Shown: positions 37,261 to 48,807, numbered from the stretch's first letter. The stretch: DNA of 64,000 nt from Dioscorea cayenensis subsp. rotundata (GCF_009730915.1 NC_052490.1:32302625-32366624), one strand, 5' to 3'. Numbers and translations: made by a program. The notes: generated by a model from the sequence alone, not told the origin.

Positions 37261-37857
37261 ATTGAGTGAAATATTACCATACTCATACCTCACGAGAACT
37301 AACAAAATTAAATAAATAAACATATAAAATTAATATTGATATTAATGTTAAATTTGGAAACGAGAGAATGATACAGGGAGTAAGACAGTACTCTCGTCTT
37401 TTTCAATCAAAACGAAATTTATTTATTTATTTTTTATATACAACCATAATTTGTATTATTATATTTGTATTGTTAATTTATAACCTATGCATTTTGAAAA
37501 ATAAATATTTTTAAAAATATATAATTTACTTATTTATATTTTATAAAAAAAATATTATTTGAACTAACTATCTATTATTAACCAATTTTTAATTTTATTT
37601 AAAAAAAATTATTAACCAATCTTATAAATGAAAAAATTGATGGTTTATCTTTTCCTTATTCAAAGGTGGTGGATTTGATCTCTTTCTGTTATTAGGTTAA
37701 AATAATTGTAAATATTAAAAAATTTGTTGTTATTATTATTATTATAATTATTGAATAAATTTGTTATTAATATTAATAACATTGAAATTGTATTATCTTG
37801 AAATATCCCCTTTCTAATCATTTTCAGCGTACAACATTCTCAATGCTACTTCCATTC

Positions 37858-37875
37858 AAATTATAGTTCAATGAG
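37858..37875. repeat. Target site duplication, left copy (LINE)
   Basis: aaattatagttcaatgag, repeated exactly at 40,506-40,523 after the LINE tail. Confidence 0.9.
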
Positions 37876-40463
37876 TGTAAATTTGTTGCTCTCATTCCCA
37901 AGAAAGATAATCCCTCCTTGGTCTCTGATTTCCGTCCTATTTCGCTTTGTAATGTTAATTATAAAATTATTTCCAAAATTCTTGCAAATCGTCTTAGAAA
38001 AGTCATTCGCAAACTTATCGGTCCTGAGCAAACGGGTTTCCTTACCGGTTATGGCTCTTCTGATAATGTTATTGCGGCCCAAGAGATTGCCCATTCTATT
38101 GAATTTGAGTACCTGGCCCCCCTTAGGATGATCATTAAAATAGATGTTGAAAAAGCTTTTGATACTGTTGAGTGGAATGCACTCTTTGCTACCCTCCAGA
38201 GAATGCGTTTTCCGGATCTGTGGATTGCTTGGATTCGTGCTTGCATTTCTTCTGCCTCTTTCTCCTTCCTCATCAATGGACATAGTTCCCCTTGGATTAC
38301 TAGTAATAGAGGATTAAGACAGGGAGATCCTATCTCCCCCCTTCTTTTTCTCCTAGTTACCCAAAATCTCTCGGCTATTCTCAATAGAGCTCTTTCTCTC
38401 TCTCTTGTTTCGGGCTTTTGCCCCTCTCTCTCCCGTGACTTCAATCACTTAATGTTCGCTGATGATCTTCTTCTGGTCACTAGAGCTTCCCGTAAAATTG
38501 CTAGAAACTGTCTTTTGTGTCTCGATCTCTATCACTCTATTACTGGCCAACGTCCAAATCCACTCAAATCTGCTGTCTATTTCCCCTCCTGGTGTAATAA
38601 GAAGTTGTCAAACTCTATCTCTGGCATTCTTGGCTTCAAGCAAGGATCCTTTCCTCTTACCTATATGGGTATCCTATATCTCCCACCAGAATTTTAATTC
38701 CTCATCTTAACCCTCTCATCGCTAAAGTTCATAACAGTTTTTCTTCCTGGACTCATGCTTCTCTCTCCACGGCGGATAGAGTCATCCTCCTTAATAGCTC
38801 CATTTTTTCTCTTCCCAATTATTTCCTTTCGGTCATGCATCTCCCTGATTCTATTCTTGATAATTTTTCCAAGCTTGCCAGATCCTTTCTCTGGAGTTAT
38901 GGCAGCAATGAGCGTAAACTCCACACTATTGGTTGGTCGGTTACTACACTTAAAAAGTCTGAGGGAGGTCTTGGACTCAGAAACCTTAGATTGGTTAGGC
39001 ACTCTTTAATGGCCAAAAACATCTCCATTTTAAATTCTGAGGATAAGATCTGGGTGGACATCTTTAATCATAAATACCCTAATTGGAGCCTCTGGGGCTA
39101 GGGCTCTCAAATTAAGACTTCCTGGTTTTTTAAATCTATCTCTCGCTTTGCTCAGTATCTCAAACCTCACTTTCGGATGCTTGTTGCTAACCTTGCTGGT
39201 TTAGACATCTGGAAAGACCCTTGTTTCATGGATCTCCCCATTTTGTTTAAACCTACATATATTAATATGGATTCTGATCTTGAGGGCTTGAGCTTTACTG
39301 ATTTTATGCTGCATGGTAATCTTAATCTCCCCCTGGTTCAGAACACCTTTGGCCCTAACCTTGATTGGTCCTTGATCAACAGTATCAGGTTTGATTTTAA
39401 TGCCCAAAATCTTTGGGTTTGGGGTCCTCGTTCGCTGAGAACTTCTGTTGCTTCAGCAGTTTATGACTACTTGATTACCCTTGACCCTCAACCTTGGCCT
39501 GGTTGGAGCTTTATCTGGAAATTGTTTGTGTTGCCTCGTGTCAGGACCTTTATTTGGAAATTAGCTCATGGTAAACTCCCCTCTGGTGATTACCTGTATG
39601 GTCTTAATATTGGTCCCTTTACCCTTTGTCATTTCTGTGGGCTGGCTCCTGAATCTGCATCTCACACCATTTGGAACTGCCCTAAAATTATGCCTTGTTG
39701 GATTTCTTTGTGTGCTTCATTTAACTTGGATCCAAATGTTTTAGCTAAGTTTGATACTGGTATTTGGCTTACTAATAGATTTGTTTCTAAGAACTCTGAT
39801 GCTTTTTTCAAAGCGCTTATTGCAAATTTAGCCTGGATCATTTGGAAGGATCGGTGTAATTTAATCTTCAAAGGTTGGCAACCCAAATACCATTCCATCT
39901 TTGGAAGGGCTTGGTCCTACTGCACAAACTTCTTCAATTCTATTGCCAAAAACATCATGGAGTACTCTATTCCTTCTTGCCCTTTGAAAAATATTAGTCT
40001 CTTTACTGATGCTTCTTGGTCTGATTCTTCTCCTGTGAGCTGTGGATTAGGTTTTATTGCCATCTCAAATGTTGGTCAAGTATTGCTTGCTGGTGCAATG
40101 GGCTGCAGCTCTGTCTCTCCCATTTCAGCGGAGATTGCAGCCATTCTCTTTGCTCTTGACCAGTGTGAGTCTTTTAGCTGGATTCTTAAACGTATTTTTT
40201 GTGATTGTCCAGGTATTGTCCGTCTGATCAATCACTTCGATAACTGCGTGGCGTGGCACTACAAGCGTGAAATTGACAGCCTCAAATCCAGGATTATCAA
40301 CACTTGTTCCGCTATCAAGACCATTCCCCGGACTGAAAATCTACTCGCTGATGCTTTGGCTCACTTTGGACGTTCAAACCCTCATCTCTCCCTGTTCTCT
40401 CAGGGATTAGACCGCCCCAGATGGCTTGAGGATCTTTGCCTAAGCCTAAATCTCTTCTTCTAA
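37876..40463 (+). pseudogene. LINE ORF2 remnant: reverse transcriptase, zf-RVT, RNase H
   Basis: RT motifs are readable in frame from the truncation point: SDFRPISLCN, KAFDTVEW, GLRQGDPISPLLF and the catalytic FADD (38,455-38,466). A single-base loss near 38,673-38,680 shifts frame just after the conserved TYMGI segment; reading resumes in the next frame through SWTHASLSTADRVILLN. A TAG stop follows at 39,099-39,101. The downstream frame (39,102-40,463) is open and holds the zf-RVT pattern CHFCG...HTIWNC and an RNase H with the acidic residues in LFTDAS, ISAEIAAI, CDCPG and LADALAH. One frameshift plus one stop make it non-functional. Confidence 0.92.
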
Positions 40464-40505
40464 TGTTTTGCTTTCTTTTGGAGCTTTGTCTCTTTGTTCA
40501 AAAAA
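37876..40505 (+). mobile_element. 5'-truncated L1-type LINE, 2.63 kb
   Basis: Bounded by an exact 18-bp duplication (37,858-37,875 and 40,506-40,523) and ending in an A-run, so it inserted by target-primed reverse transcription and is cut at its 5' end inside the RT domain. ORF1, the endonuclease and the RT N-terminus are absent. Order of what remains: RT, a zinc-finger-like region (zf-RVT), and a C-terminal RNase H. It sits in intergenic DNA of the left duplicate downstream of GDSL A. Coding lesions are few, so the insertion is fairly young. It should be immobile. Confidence 0.94.
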
Positions 40506-40523
40506 AAATTATAGTTCAATGAG
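40506..40523. repeat. Target site duplication, right copy (LINE)
   Basis: Exact copy of 37,858-37,875 directly after the LINE A-tail. Confidence 0.9.
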
Positions 40524-41349
40524 AGTCCCAATCAAACTTCAAATTGCACAACAAACGTTACAGGCCAAAGATTTATTATTTTTATGTCACGCCAAACTTT
40601 AGGGTACACTAGTTTAAATATAAAAGAAATTAAGCATTTGTTTACACTTTACATGGTGCACAAATTATTTATTTATTTATTATTTTTTATGCTGGCCGTG
40701 TCGACATGATTCACCTGCTATTTAACATTTTAACCTCCATTTTGTGGGTCACATAATATTTTTTAAATATAAAATATATTTTTTTTTCCTTTACGGAAAT
40801 GCTCCTATAAATTCCTAAAAATATATTGAATATACACTTTTTATTTTATTCTTGATTAATACTCTAAGTAATATGTAATCAAGCTATGTAAAATATATAG
40901 CTTGTAATATTTTATGTATGTTATTAAGACCTTACATGTTAATCTTTAATTTTTTGTCTTATTAAATAACTATAATAATTTAAGTTCAGTAGAATAGTCT
41001 CATTGTCTCAGCAACCAATCCATACAGGAAGGGGGAAAAAATTGTGCCTGTGGACTTGAGGTGTGTGCAACTGTGCATGCATTGAAAAAAAAAACATAAT
41101 TTAAAAAAAAATATTTTAATTTATTAGTTAAACGTGGAGAGAGACCAACATCAATTGATAAGATAACTGGTTTTTAATCTAAAATATTTATATTTTTAAA
41201 AAGGAGATGCATCCCATCTAAGTTCACATTGGTTTGTTCATATTTATATAAAAAAAAAATCTCAACTCACAAATTGTGAAAGCACGGACTGATTAAACAA
41301 AATATTAACCCTTATCTATTATATTATATATATATATATATATATATAT
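40524..41349. other. Intergenic DNA homologous to the right duplicate
   Basis: 40,830-41,330 aligns to about 48,160-48,630 (shared tcttgattaatactctaa, gtggacttgaggtgtgtg). No gene. It ends in the TA run that hosts the TIR element. Confidence 0.7.
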
Positions 41350-41499
41350 GGGGTTACATCTCCAAGGGACATGGCCAGAATCTATATCTGGGGATGTCCC
41401 TAGGAGCTGTTGGATCATTTGATCCAACGGCTCCTGTACTCTCCCAAAAAAACCATTACACAAAAATGAAAACGAGACTTAAATGAAAGTTTATCAACG

Positions 41500-42240
41500 T
41501 CTCCACCAGCGCCCACCCATCAACGCCACCATCGTCTCCACTACCGTCTTCGGTAGTCTCCACCAACGCCCACTCATCAACGCCTCTTATCGTTTCCACC
41601 AGCGCCCATCTATCAACGCCTCCCATCGTCTCTGTTGAAAATATGGACTCAAAGAACCTCAAATTAAGAAAACAATGAAGAAGAAAAGACTCTGTTCTAT
41701 GATGAATATAATGAGAGAGCAGAAAAACTGGAAAGAAGAGGCTGTAGAGAATCTCAGCAATTGATTTTTGTTTTTATTCATTCATCTACAGAATAACATG
41801 CTATATATAAAGACAAGATTATTAGCTAAAACTGATAAACCATTTACTAATAAAATCTCCTAATATATAGGAACTAAAACAACAACTTATTGACTCAACT
41901 AATGCTCTAACTTATTCAAACTAAGACTCAATCATTCCAGTACACCACCGAGATATTTGCTGAATCATTGTTGTGAGTTACTGATGTGGTTTGTTTATCT
42001 CAACAGTCTCCACCACCGTCTCCACCAGCCCCCAACCATCAACGCCTCCCATCTCCATCAGCGCCCACCCATCAACACCTCCCATCCACCGTCTCCACCA
42101 CCCACCTATCAACGTCTCCCATCGTATCCACCACCGTCTCCCATCAACGCCTCCCGTCTCCACCAGCGCCCACCCATCAACGCCTCCCATCCACCGTCTC
42201 CACCAGCGCCCACCGATCAACATCTCCCATCGTCTCCCGT
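41500..42240. repeat. GC-rich minisatellite inside the TIR element
   Basis: Two blocks (about 41,500-41,632 and 42,006-42,240) of variants of ccaccagcgcccacccat / caacgcctcccatcgtctc, split by the solo LTR. Long open frames in both directions here are by-products of the repeat and not genes. Confidence 0.85.
41633..42005. mobile_element. Solo LTR (373 bp), Copia-like size
   Basis: Starts TGTTGA and ends TCAACA, the short inverted termini of an LTR, and is flanked by an exact 5-bp duplication gtctc (41,628-41,632 and 42,006-42,010). A TATA-like tatatataa lies at 41,802-41,810. No internal domain remains, so it is what unequal recombination between two LTRs leaves. Superfamily is inferred only from length. 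Confidence 0.82.
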
Positions 42241-42554
42241 CGTTTTCATTTTTGTGTAATGGTTTTTTTGGAAGAGTACAGGAGCCGTTGGATCAAATGA
42301 CCCAACGGCACCTAGGGACATTCCTAGATATGAATTCTGGGGACGTCCCTAGGAGATGTAACCCCTATATATATATATATATATATATATAAAGTGAACA
42401 AAGCATGTTAATTAAAAAAAGTGAAGTTACTTGCCACAAGATATAGGAGCAATTTATTCATTTATTTGAGTAAAGTGTAGTACAAAAAGTAGATGAAGAT
42501 AGAACAATGGCAACAAAACTAGAAACAGTAAAAAGAAGTAGAGTAACCAGTGCA

Positions 42555-43191
42555 TCACATGAAGAAAGTTTCATCCTTCATCCTTTTGATGTCTTTGCAC
42601 TTTTCTTTAATTGAAGGCAATGCAAGCAACTGTTTAACCAATTCAGTAGCTATGAATTTATAACGAGCTTCAGTGAGATGAACCCCATGGTCCCCATCCC
42701 AAAACAAAGCCTTCGTAGGGTCATCACAAGCCTTCTTAGCCCCTTCGTCCCCACAACGTGCAGCTAAGTTGTAGTTATAAGGTCCTCCACCTCCACCACA
42801 TGTCACAAAAGGATTCCCTTCAACACCGACAATGATAATATATAATAAAGTTATCAAGTGTCAGCAATTGAATCAGGCTTAAATAATATATTTGGTTTTT
42901 ACACAAAACTTACCCTATTTTTTTGGTGATAGAATCATATCAATGGTCACTCCGTATAAATCAGCCTACAGGATGGTAACATGAGGATTCTCAGATTGGA
43001 AAACTTGTAGTTTAGCCTCAAGTTGCTGGTGGAAAAGACTAGTCATGTCATTTAACCAATTCATGCATCCTGTTTTCTCATCAAAATCATTTCTTAGGGA
43101 TTCAACAAAAGATGCAGGAAGACATCCAATTGGATAACTATTTGCTACTATCATTGTCCTTGCTCCAATTTCAACCAATTCCTTCAAAACC
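42555..43191 (-). pseudogene. GDSL pseudogene psiB: last two exons only
   Basis: A truncated copy of GDSL gene B (48.9-50.5 kb). Exon 4 is 43191-42914 and exon 5 is 42817-42555; exons 1-3 are missing. Exon 4 has two in-frame TAG codons where B has Tyr codons (42,966-42,968 and 42,915-42,917). Its acceptor reads aag where B has tag. Exon 5 has a 9-base insertion that turns WDGVHLTEA into WDGDHGVHLTEA and a Cys-to-Gly change in the TCCGGGG segment. Block I with the nucleophile Ser is absent, so no esterase can be made. It is the left partner of the duplicated A/B pair. Confidence 0.9.
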
Positions 43192-43900
43192 AAACAAAGT
43201 CTCCTCGTGTTCAAAGTCACCAATATCTACTCCGCCGTGAGCGCCAATCGCACTGCCCAGGAGAGAAGTGTTCTGTCGAAGCTCCTCGTGTTCTCACAGT
43301 TTTGCAATTAATTTATTATCTTTTTAATAATTTTATGGCTTATGCTATTTTTATTTTTATTTTTTTAAAAAAATGGTATCACATCATCCTTCATTATGAT
43401 GTGATTGTCGACTTATTGTGTCCTTCATTATTGATTAATTCTTCATTACGGAACGCCAGTATCTCATGTTCTACATGGTCTTGAATGAGTTACATACTGA
43501 ATTTCATTACGGAATGTCAGTATCTCATGTTCTCCACCATTCACTCCTTTCTCCATCAAGCTCTTGCCGAACGATCAGACTGATGATCTTGATCTCCACC
43601 ATTCATCCAATTTCCCTCCTTGAGCTTAACTACCTTAACAACTATTCAAACATATACATTTACATTACTACCCTTCTCATTACAACACTGTCAACACACA
43701 CACACACACAATTCACCAGAACATCAGAACAGACCAAAAACCTTTGAACAACACCTTCACAGCAGAACACCTGCATCTCATACTATCGCCTCTTTTCAAT
43801 CAATCGTCAACATCTCACTCCATCTATATTATGCCACATCCATCTGTCTCTCTTCCACACAATACATATCAAACTAAAAGAAAGCTATTCACTGATTGTG
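43192..43900. other. Duplication junction between psiB and A-prime
   Basis: Similarity to gene B stops at about 43,200. 43,205-43,300 reads on the plus strand as VTNIYSAVSANRTAQ, resembling the start of a LINE endonuclease domain; it is a fragment only. Two copies of cattacggaa...cagtatctcatgttct lie about 60 bp apart (near 43,445 and 43,504), and a short (CA)n tract at about 43,690. Similarity to the 5' flank of gene A is patchy until about 43,800. No TATA segment equivalent to that of A is present. Confidence 0.55.
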
Positions 43901-45503
43901 ATGATGGCTTCATTGTGTTTGAGTTCCTCAATTGTTTTGCTCCTCCACTACCTGAAGTTCATCATCATCATCATCTTTTCTCTGCTACAAAGTTCTCAGT
44001 TACGGTCAGCCATGGCTGACTGCAATTGCTTCTGTTCTATCATCACTTTCGGCGGCTCCATGGCCGACAATGGAAACTTACTGTACTACCTTCACTACCA
44101 AAGCGCTGTCGGCTACCCTCCAAATGGAGAAACCTTCTTCGGTCATCCTACCGGCCGTTTTTCTGATGGCCGCATCATCAGTGATTTTCTTGGTAGTTCA
44201 CTTCCATTTCTTGAATATCACTAGTTCATAAACTGCATGCTGTCACTATAGGTCTTTTTTTTTTAAGTATGATATTATCATACAAGAGTACTTTCATTAT
44301 AATTACAATTACTAACTTTATATTTTTATGCAGCTGAGTGGATGGGGTTGCCATTCTTGCCAGCATACTTGAGAGGGCCAGATGGGCATGACTTTGAGAA
44401 GGGAGTGAATTTTGCATTTGGTGGCGCCACAGCACTGAACACCTCCTTCTTCATAGACCATGGACTTCCACTTCCTGTGAAGAATATCTCTCTGTATGAT
44501 CAGATAGGTTGGTTCAGAGATATGCTCCATGACCATTGTTCCTCTCATTCAGGTAATTAATTAATTACTGTAGAAAACGTAAAAAGGAGAAATTTCTGAA
44601 ATATTATAATCATTCAATTTTGTTGCAGATTGTGGACATATGTTGAGTAGAACCCTTTTCATTATTGGTCCAGTTGGAGAAAATGATATCCATATGCCAC
44701 TTCTCCAGGGAACAACAGTTCACCAAATTAAAACCATTATATATCCTGCTATAATTCAGTCAGTTGTTTCAGCGATCGAGGTAATTAAAGTTCATTTCTT
44801 CGTTTCCTTGTTTGTTTACTTTAATGAGGCCTTTTTTAGTTTTGTTTTATATATGTATATACATATTTTCTTATTGCTATATGTAATAATAGACGTTAAT
44901 TGAGTTGGGAGCAAGAACAATTGTCGTTCCAAACCTTCACCCGGGGGGATGTGTGCCTCTTATTCTTTCTGCATTTCAAAGTTCCGGACAAGATTACTAT
45001 GACAAGAGAACAGGTTGCATTAAGTGGTTGAATGAGCTCACAGAGTTCTACAATCAATTGCTTCAGGTTGAGCTTCAACAAATTCAACATCTATTCCACA
45101 ATATCACCATCTTCTTTGCAGATAACTATGGATTCATGAATGAAATTTTAGAGTCACCACAAAGCTATGGTAACTGTGTTAATTATTTGCAAAAAGTGAA
45201 CCATGATTTTCACAATGCATGCAATGGTAAGCTGTAAATTAATTAATTAATTAATTAATGTGGTTTTTTGTTGCAGGATTTGGAAGCCAACCTTTGTTAG
45301 CATGCTGTGGTGGAAACGGTCCATATAACATTGAATCTGGTTTGAAATGTGGGGATAAAGGGTCAAAGACATTTGGTGATCCATCCAGATTTGTGTTTTG
45401 GGACGTGGTACATCCTACTGAAGCTGTTAATAAGATATTCGCTACTCGTTTGTTCAATGCATTGTGTGGTTTGCCTTTAACCACAAGTTCCTGGGAGGAA
45501 TGA
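43901..45503 (+). CDS. GDSL esterase/lipase A-prime, with GGS in place of GDS
   Basis: Tandem duplicate of gene A. Exons: 43901-44192, 44334-44552, 44629-44780, 44893-45169, 45277-45503; 1167 bp, 388 residues, same phases as A. The start may be 43,901 or 43,904. It has a signal peptide. Block I reads TFGGSMADNGN: nucleophile Ser53 is kept but the preceding Asp of GDS is Gly. Block II FAFGGATA and block V WDVVHPTE (Asp356, His359) are intact; block III is GEND where A has GGND. The reading frame is complete, so the gene may be expressed, but activity may be altered. Most of the coding sequence is near-identical to A; the changes in exon 1 are clustered. The ancestral core promoter of A is not in the upstream DNA. 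Confidence 0.9.
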
Positions 45504-46456
45504 TCTTCAACCTCAACCAGAGTCTTTTTTACCCGGATTTGAAGATTTCTTTAATGAAAATATGTTTTTCATGAGGGGTTTGGATTGCTTGCGAGCACTC
45601 AAGTTTGGTGACATGTTACTACCACTATTTTTCATTGGGTTTTGAATTTGAGTTTTTTTTTTAATGTTTCATCTTTAATTTTAAGTAGAGTCAAATACTA
45701 CTAAACTGTGAGCCTTTGAGAGTATTATAAAGATTTTATATAAATTTTATTACTAATAATGTTATGATTGTAAGATATTTTATAATTATTGTGTGAGACT
45801 GTTTTAAGATATCATCATTAAATTTTTTATTTTGATTAGTTCTGATTGTTGTAATCAATAATAATACTAATAATATTATTATTGTTATTATTTTAAACAG
45901 ATCAATTTTTTTATTTCTAAAAATTGTATGAAAATGTGGAATGCCTAATAAATTAATCACATAATAAAATTTGATGATAAAAATCACAAATCCACTAATT
46001 ATTTTTCTACATTTTAACTTTTTTTTTTTAATATATGAAAGTAGAAAAACCACTATGTTTTCATAATTTTTTTTTTTTATATACTTTAAGCATAATTTGT
46101 TTTCAAACATTTAACCCTGGGCCAGCCGGCCAGGGATGAATATTTTGTTTTGGAAATAGGTTGATTAGTTTAACATTATTAGTTAAATGTCCCACCATCC
46201 GTAAAATAAAAGTGATATTTTCTTTTACTCCATGTTTAAGTTAACAACTTTATATTTCTCACAAATGCAGCCATTTTGTTCTGGAAATGAGGACCGCTCA
46301 CAATTTTATTTAATATAAAAAGATAAAATTTGAAAACGAGATCCAAAAATATAAATAAAATTAAAATTAAAATTGATACTAATGTTAAATTTGAAAACGA
46401 GACTGATAAGGGGACTGAGACATGGTATTCTTGTCTTCTTTTTCAATCAAAACGAA

Positions 46457-46492
<36 letters not shown>

Positions 46493-46811
46493 TAGGTTTG
46501 TATTATTAGATTTCTATTGTTAATTTATAACCTATGCATTTTGTGTAATAAATATTTTTTTAAAAAAAATATATAATTTACTTATTTATATTTTATAAAA
46601 ATGTATTATTTAAACTAACTATTAATTATTAACCAATTTTCAATCTTTAGTTAAAAAAATAATATTGACCAATCTTATAAAAGAAAAAATTGATGTTTTA
46701 TCTTCCTCCCTATTGAAAGGTGGTGGTCCACTAGTGGATTTGATCTTTCTATCATTAAGTTAAAATAATTGTAAATATTTAAAAAATTGTTATTCCTTTT
46801 TCATGATAATG

Positions 46812-47760
46812 AAATCATCAACAACATAATTGAAAATAAATCTCACTATAATAATAATAATTTAATAATAATAAAAATAATTTTTAATAATTCTTACTTC
46901 AATAATTATCATTCTAATAATAATCAAATATTAATAAAATAATTACAAATAATTTTCACTCTAATAATAATTTTAAATAATTTATACTCTAATAATAATA
47001 ATAATCAAAATATTAATAAAATAATTTGAAATAATTCCATCTTTAATAATAATCAAATAATTAAATATTAATAAAATAATTTAAAATAATTTTCACTATA
47101 ATAATATTTTTAAATAATTCCTACTTCAATAATTATCACTCTAATAATAATCAAAATATTAATAAAATAATTTAAAATAATTCTCACTCTAATAATAATA
47201 ATAATCAAAATTTTAATAAAGTAATTTGAAATAATTCCTTCTTTAATAATAATTAAATCATCAACAAAATAATTGAAAATAATTCTCACTATAATGATAA
47301 TAATTTACTAATATTAATAAAAAATAATTTTCAATAATTCCTACTTCAATAATTATCACTCTAATATTAACCAAAATATTAATAAAATAATTCCCACTTT
47401 AATAATAATAATAATAATCAAAATATTAATAAAATAATTTAATATAAATCTCACTCTAATAATAATTTTAAATAATTCTTACCTTAAAAATTCCCACTCT
47501 AATAATAATAATCAAAATATTAATAAAATAATTTGGAATAATTCCTTCTTTAATAATAATGAAATCATCAACAAAATAATTGAAAATAATTCTTACTATA
47601 ATAATAATATACTAATAATAATAATAATTTTCAATAACTCATACTTTCATAATTGTCATTGTAATAATAATATTCAAAATATTAATAAAATAATATAAAA
47701 TAGTTCCCATTTTAATAATTAACAATAATAATTTTAATTTCAAATAATATTTGATATTTA
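46812..47760. repeat. AT-rich higher-order minisatellite
   Basis: About 950 bp built from taataataat, aaatattaataaaataat and ttcaataattcctactt blocks. A longer unit starting aaatcatcaacaaaataatt recurs at 46,812, 47,254 and 47,562, so the array has a higher-order period of roughly 310-440 bp. It is absent from the left duplicate. Confidence 0.8.
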
Positions 47761-48673
47761 AATAACAATTTTTTTAAAAAAAAATGGGTTAAAAAGACTA
47801 CAAATAAATTATGAAAATAATTACAAAAGAAATGAGAGGTTAAAGTGCAAAAAAAATCAGTAATTAAAAATAGAAATGTAATTAACATTTAAAGGTTTAA
47901 AATGAAAAATTATATAAACATTTTAAAAAGATAATATAAAAAAAATAATAAACTAAAAATGGGATCAATGAAGATTAATCATGTTTTCTATAAAAGACAA
48001 AAATTTAAAAAAAAACAATGAAAACGAGATCAACTTTCGTTTTTCTTAAAAAGCACTAAAACTGGAATCACACTTAAACGTTTTACCTAAATTCGTAAAT
48101 ATTTTAAAATATGTCTATTTTTGTAATTATAAAAAAAAGGCTCTCTTTTTTTTTCTTTTTTTTTTCTTGATTAATAGTCTAAATAATCTGTAATCAAGCT
48201 ATATATGTAAAATATATAGCTTTTAATAATTTATGTATGCCATTAAGACCTTACGTGTAATCTTCAATTTTTGTTCTTATTAAATAACTATAATTACTTT
48301 AAGTTCAGTAGAATAGTCTCAACAACCAAACCATACACATGGAAGGGGGAAAATTTGTGCCTGTGGACTTGAGGTGTGTGCATGCATTGAAAAAAAAAAA
48401 CACAATTTAAAAAAATATTTTAATTTATTAGTTAAAATATGGAGAGAGACCAACATCTATTGATAACTGATTTTTAATCTAAAATATTTATATTTTTAAA
48501 AAGGTGATGCATTTGCATCTCAGTTCACATTGGTTTGCTCATATTTATTAAAAAAAAAATCTCAATTCACATGTTGTGAAAGCACGACCGATTGAATTAA
48601 ATATTAACCCTTATCTATTTTATAGAATATATATATATATAAAGAAAACAAAGCATGTTAATTAGTGAAGATA

Positions 48674-48807
48674 TATATATATATATATGATAAATCACGA
48701 CAAACACATTTTTATTTTTCGATTGCTCTGCGGAGGTTTCGAAACCTCGAGCACTCCCTAAACAAGTAAGCAGATGAAAATCACTGAGCGCTTACGGCTC
48801 TCTAAAA
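48674..48807. mobile_element. 134-bp insert with 10-bp direct repeats
   Basis: Flanked by agtgaagata at 48,664-48,673 and 48,808-48,817; the left duplicate has a single agtgaag in the matching place (about 42,420). The insert starts with a TA run and contains the perfect palindrome gaggtttcgaaacctc. The class is unclear: the duplication length fits a Mutator-like MITE or a short retroposon. Confidence 0.6.

Larger units (their letters stand above)
32745..37857. other. Intergenic region downstream of GDSL A, partly unique to the left duplicate
   Basis: 32,745-33,580 aligns to 45,504-46,330 downstream of A-prime. About 33,585-37,290 has no counterpart in the right duplicate. It holds a possible degraded SINE (33,816-34,055), a foldback MITE (35,375-35,713), a (GT)n tract and an LTR-like stretch (about 36,360-37,260). 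37,300-37,700 aligns again to about 46,340-46,780. No gene is supported. Confidence 0.65.
41350..42365. mobile_element. Long-TIR MITE carrying a solo LTR
   Basis: 1016 bp with terminal inverted repeats of about 127 bp: the left end starts ggggttacatctccaaggga and the right end finishes ggagatgtaacccc, with few mismatches along both arms, including ggatcatttgatccaacggc. It sits in a (TA)n tract, so the duplication may be TA. The interior is a GC-rich minisatellite with a 373-bp solo LTR inside. Removing the LTR and one copy of its duplication gives an original length of about 638 bp. No transposase. The matching site in the right duplicate (about 48,615-48,650) is empty. Confidence 0.9.

Noticed and set aside
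41957-42392. Pro/Ser/His-rich open frames of 80-130 codons
   Set aside because: Translations of the minisatellite inside the TIR element, open in several frames because of the repeat composition.
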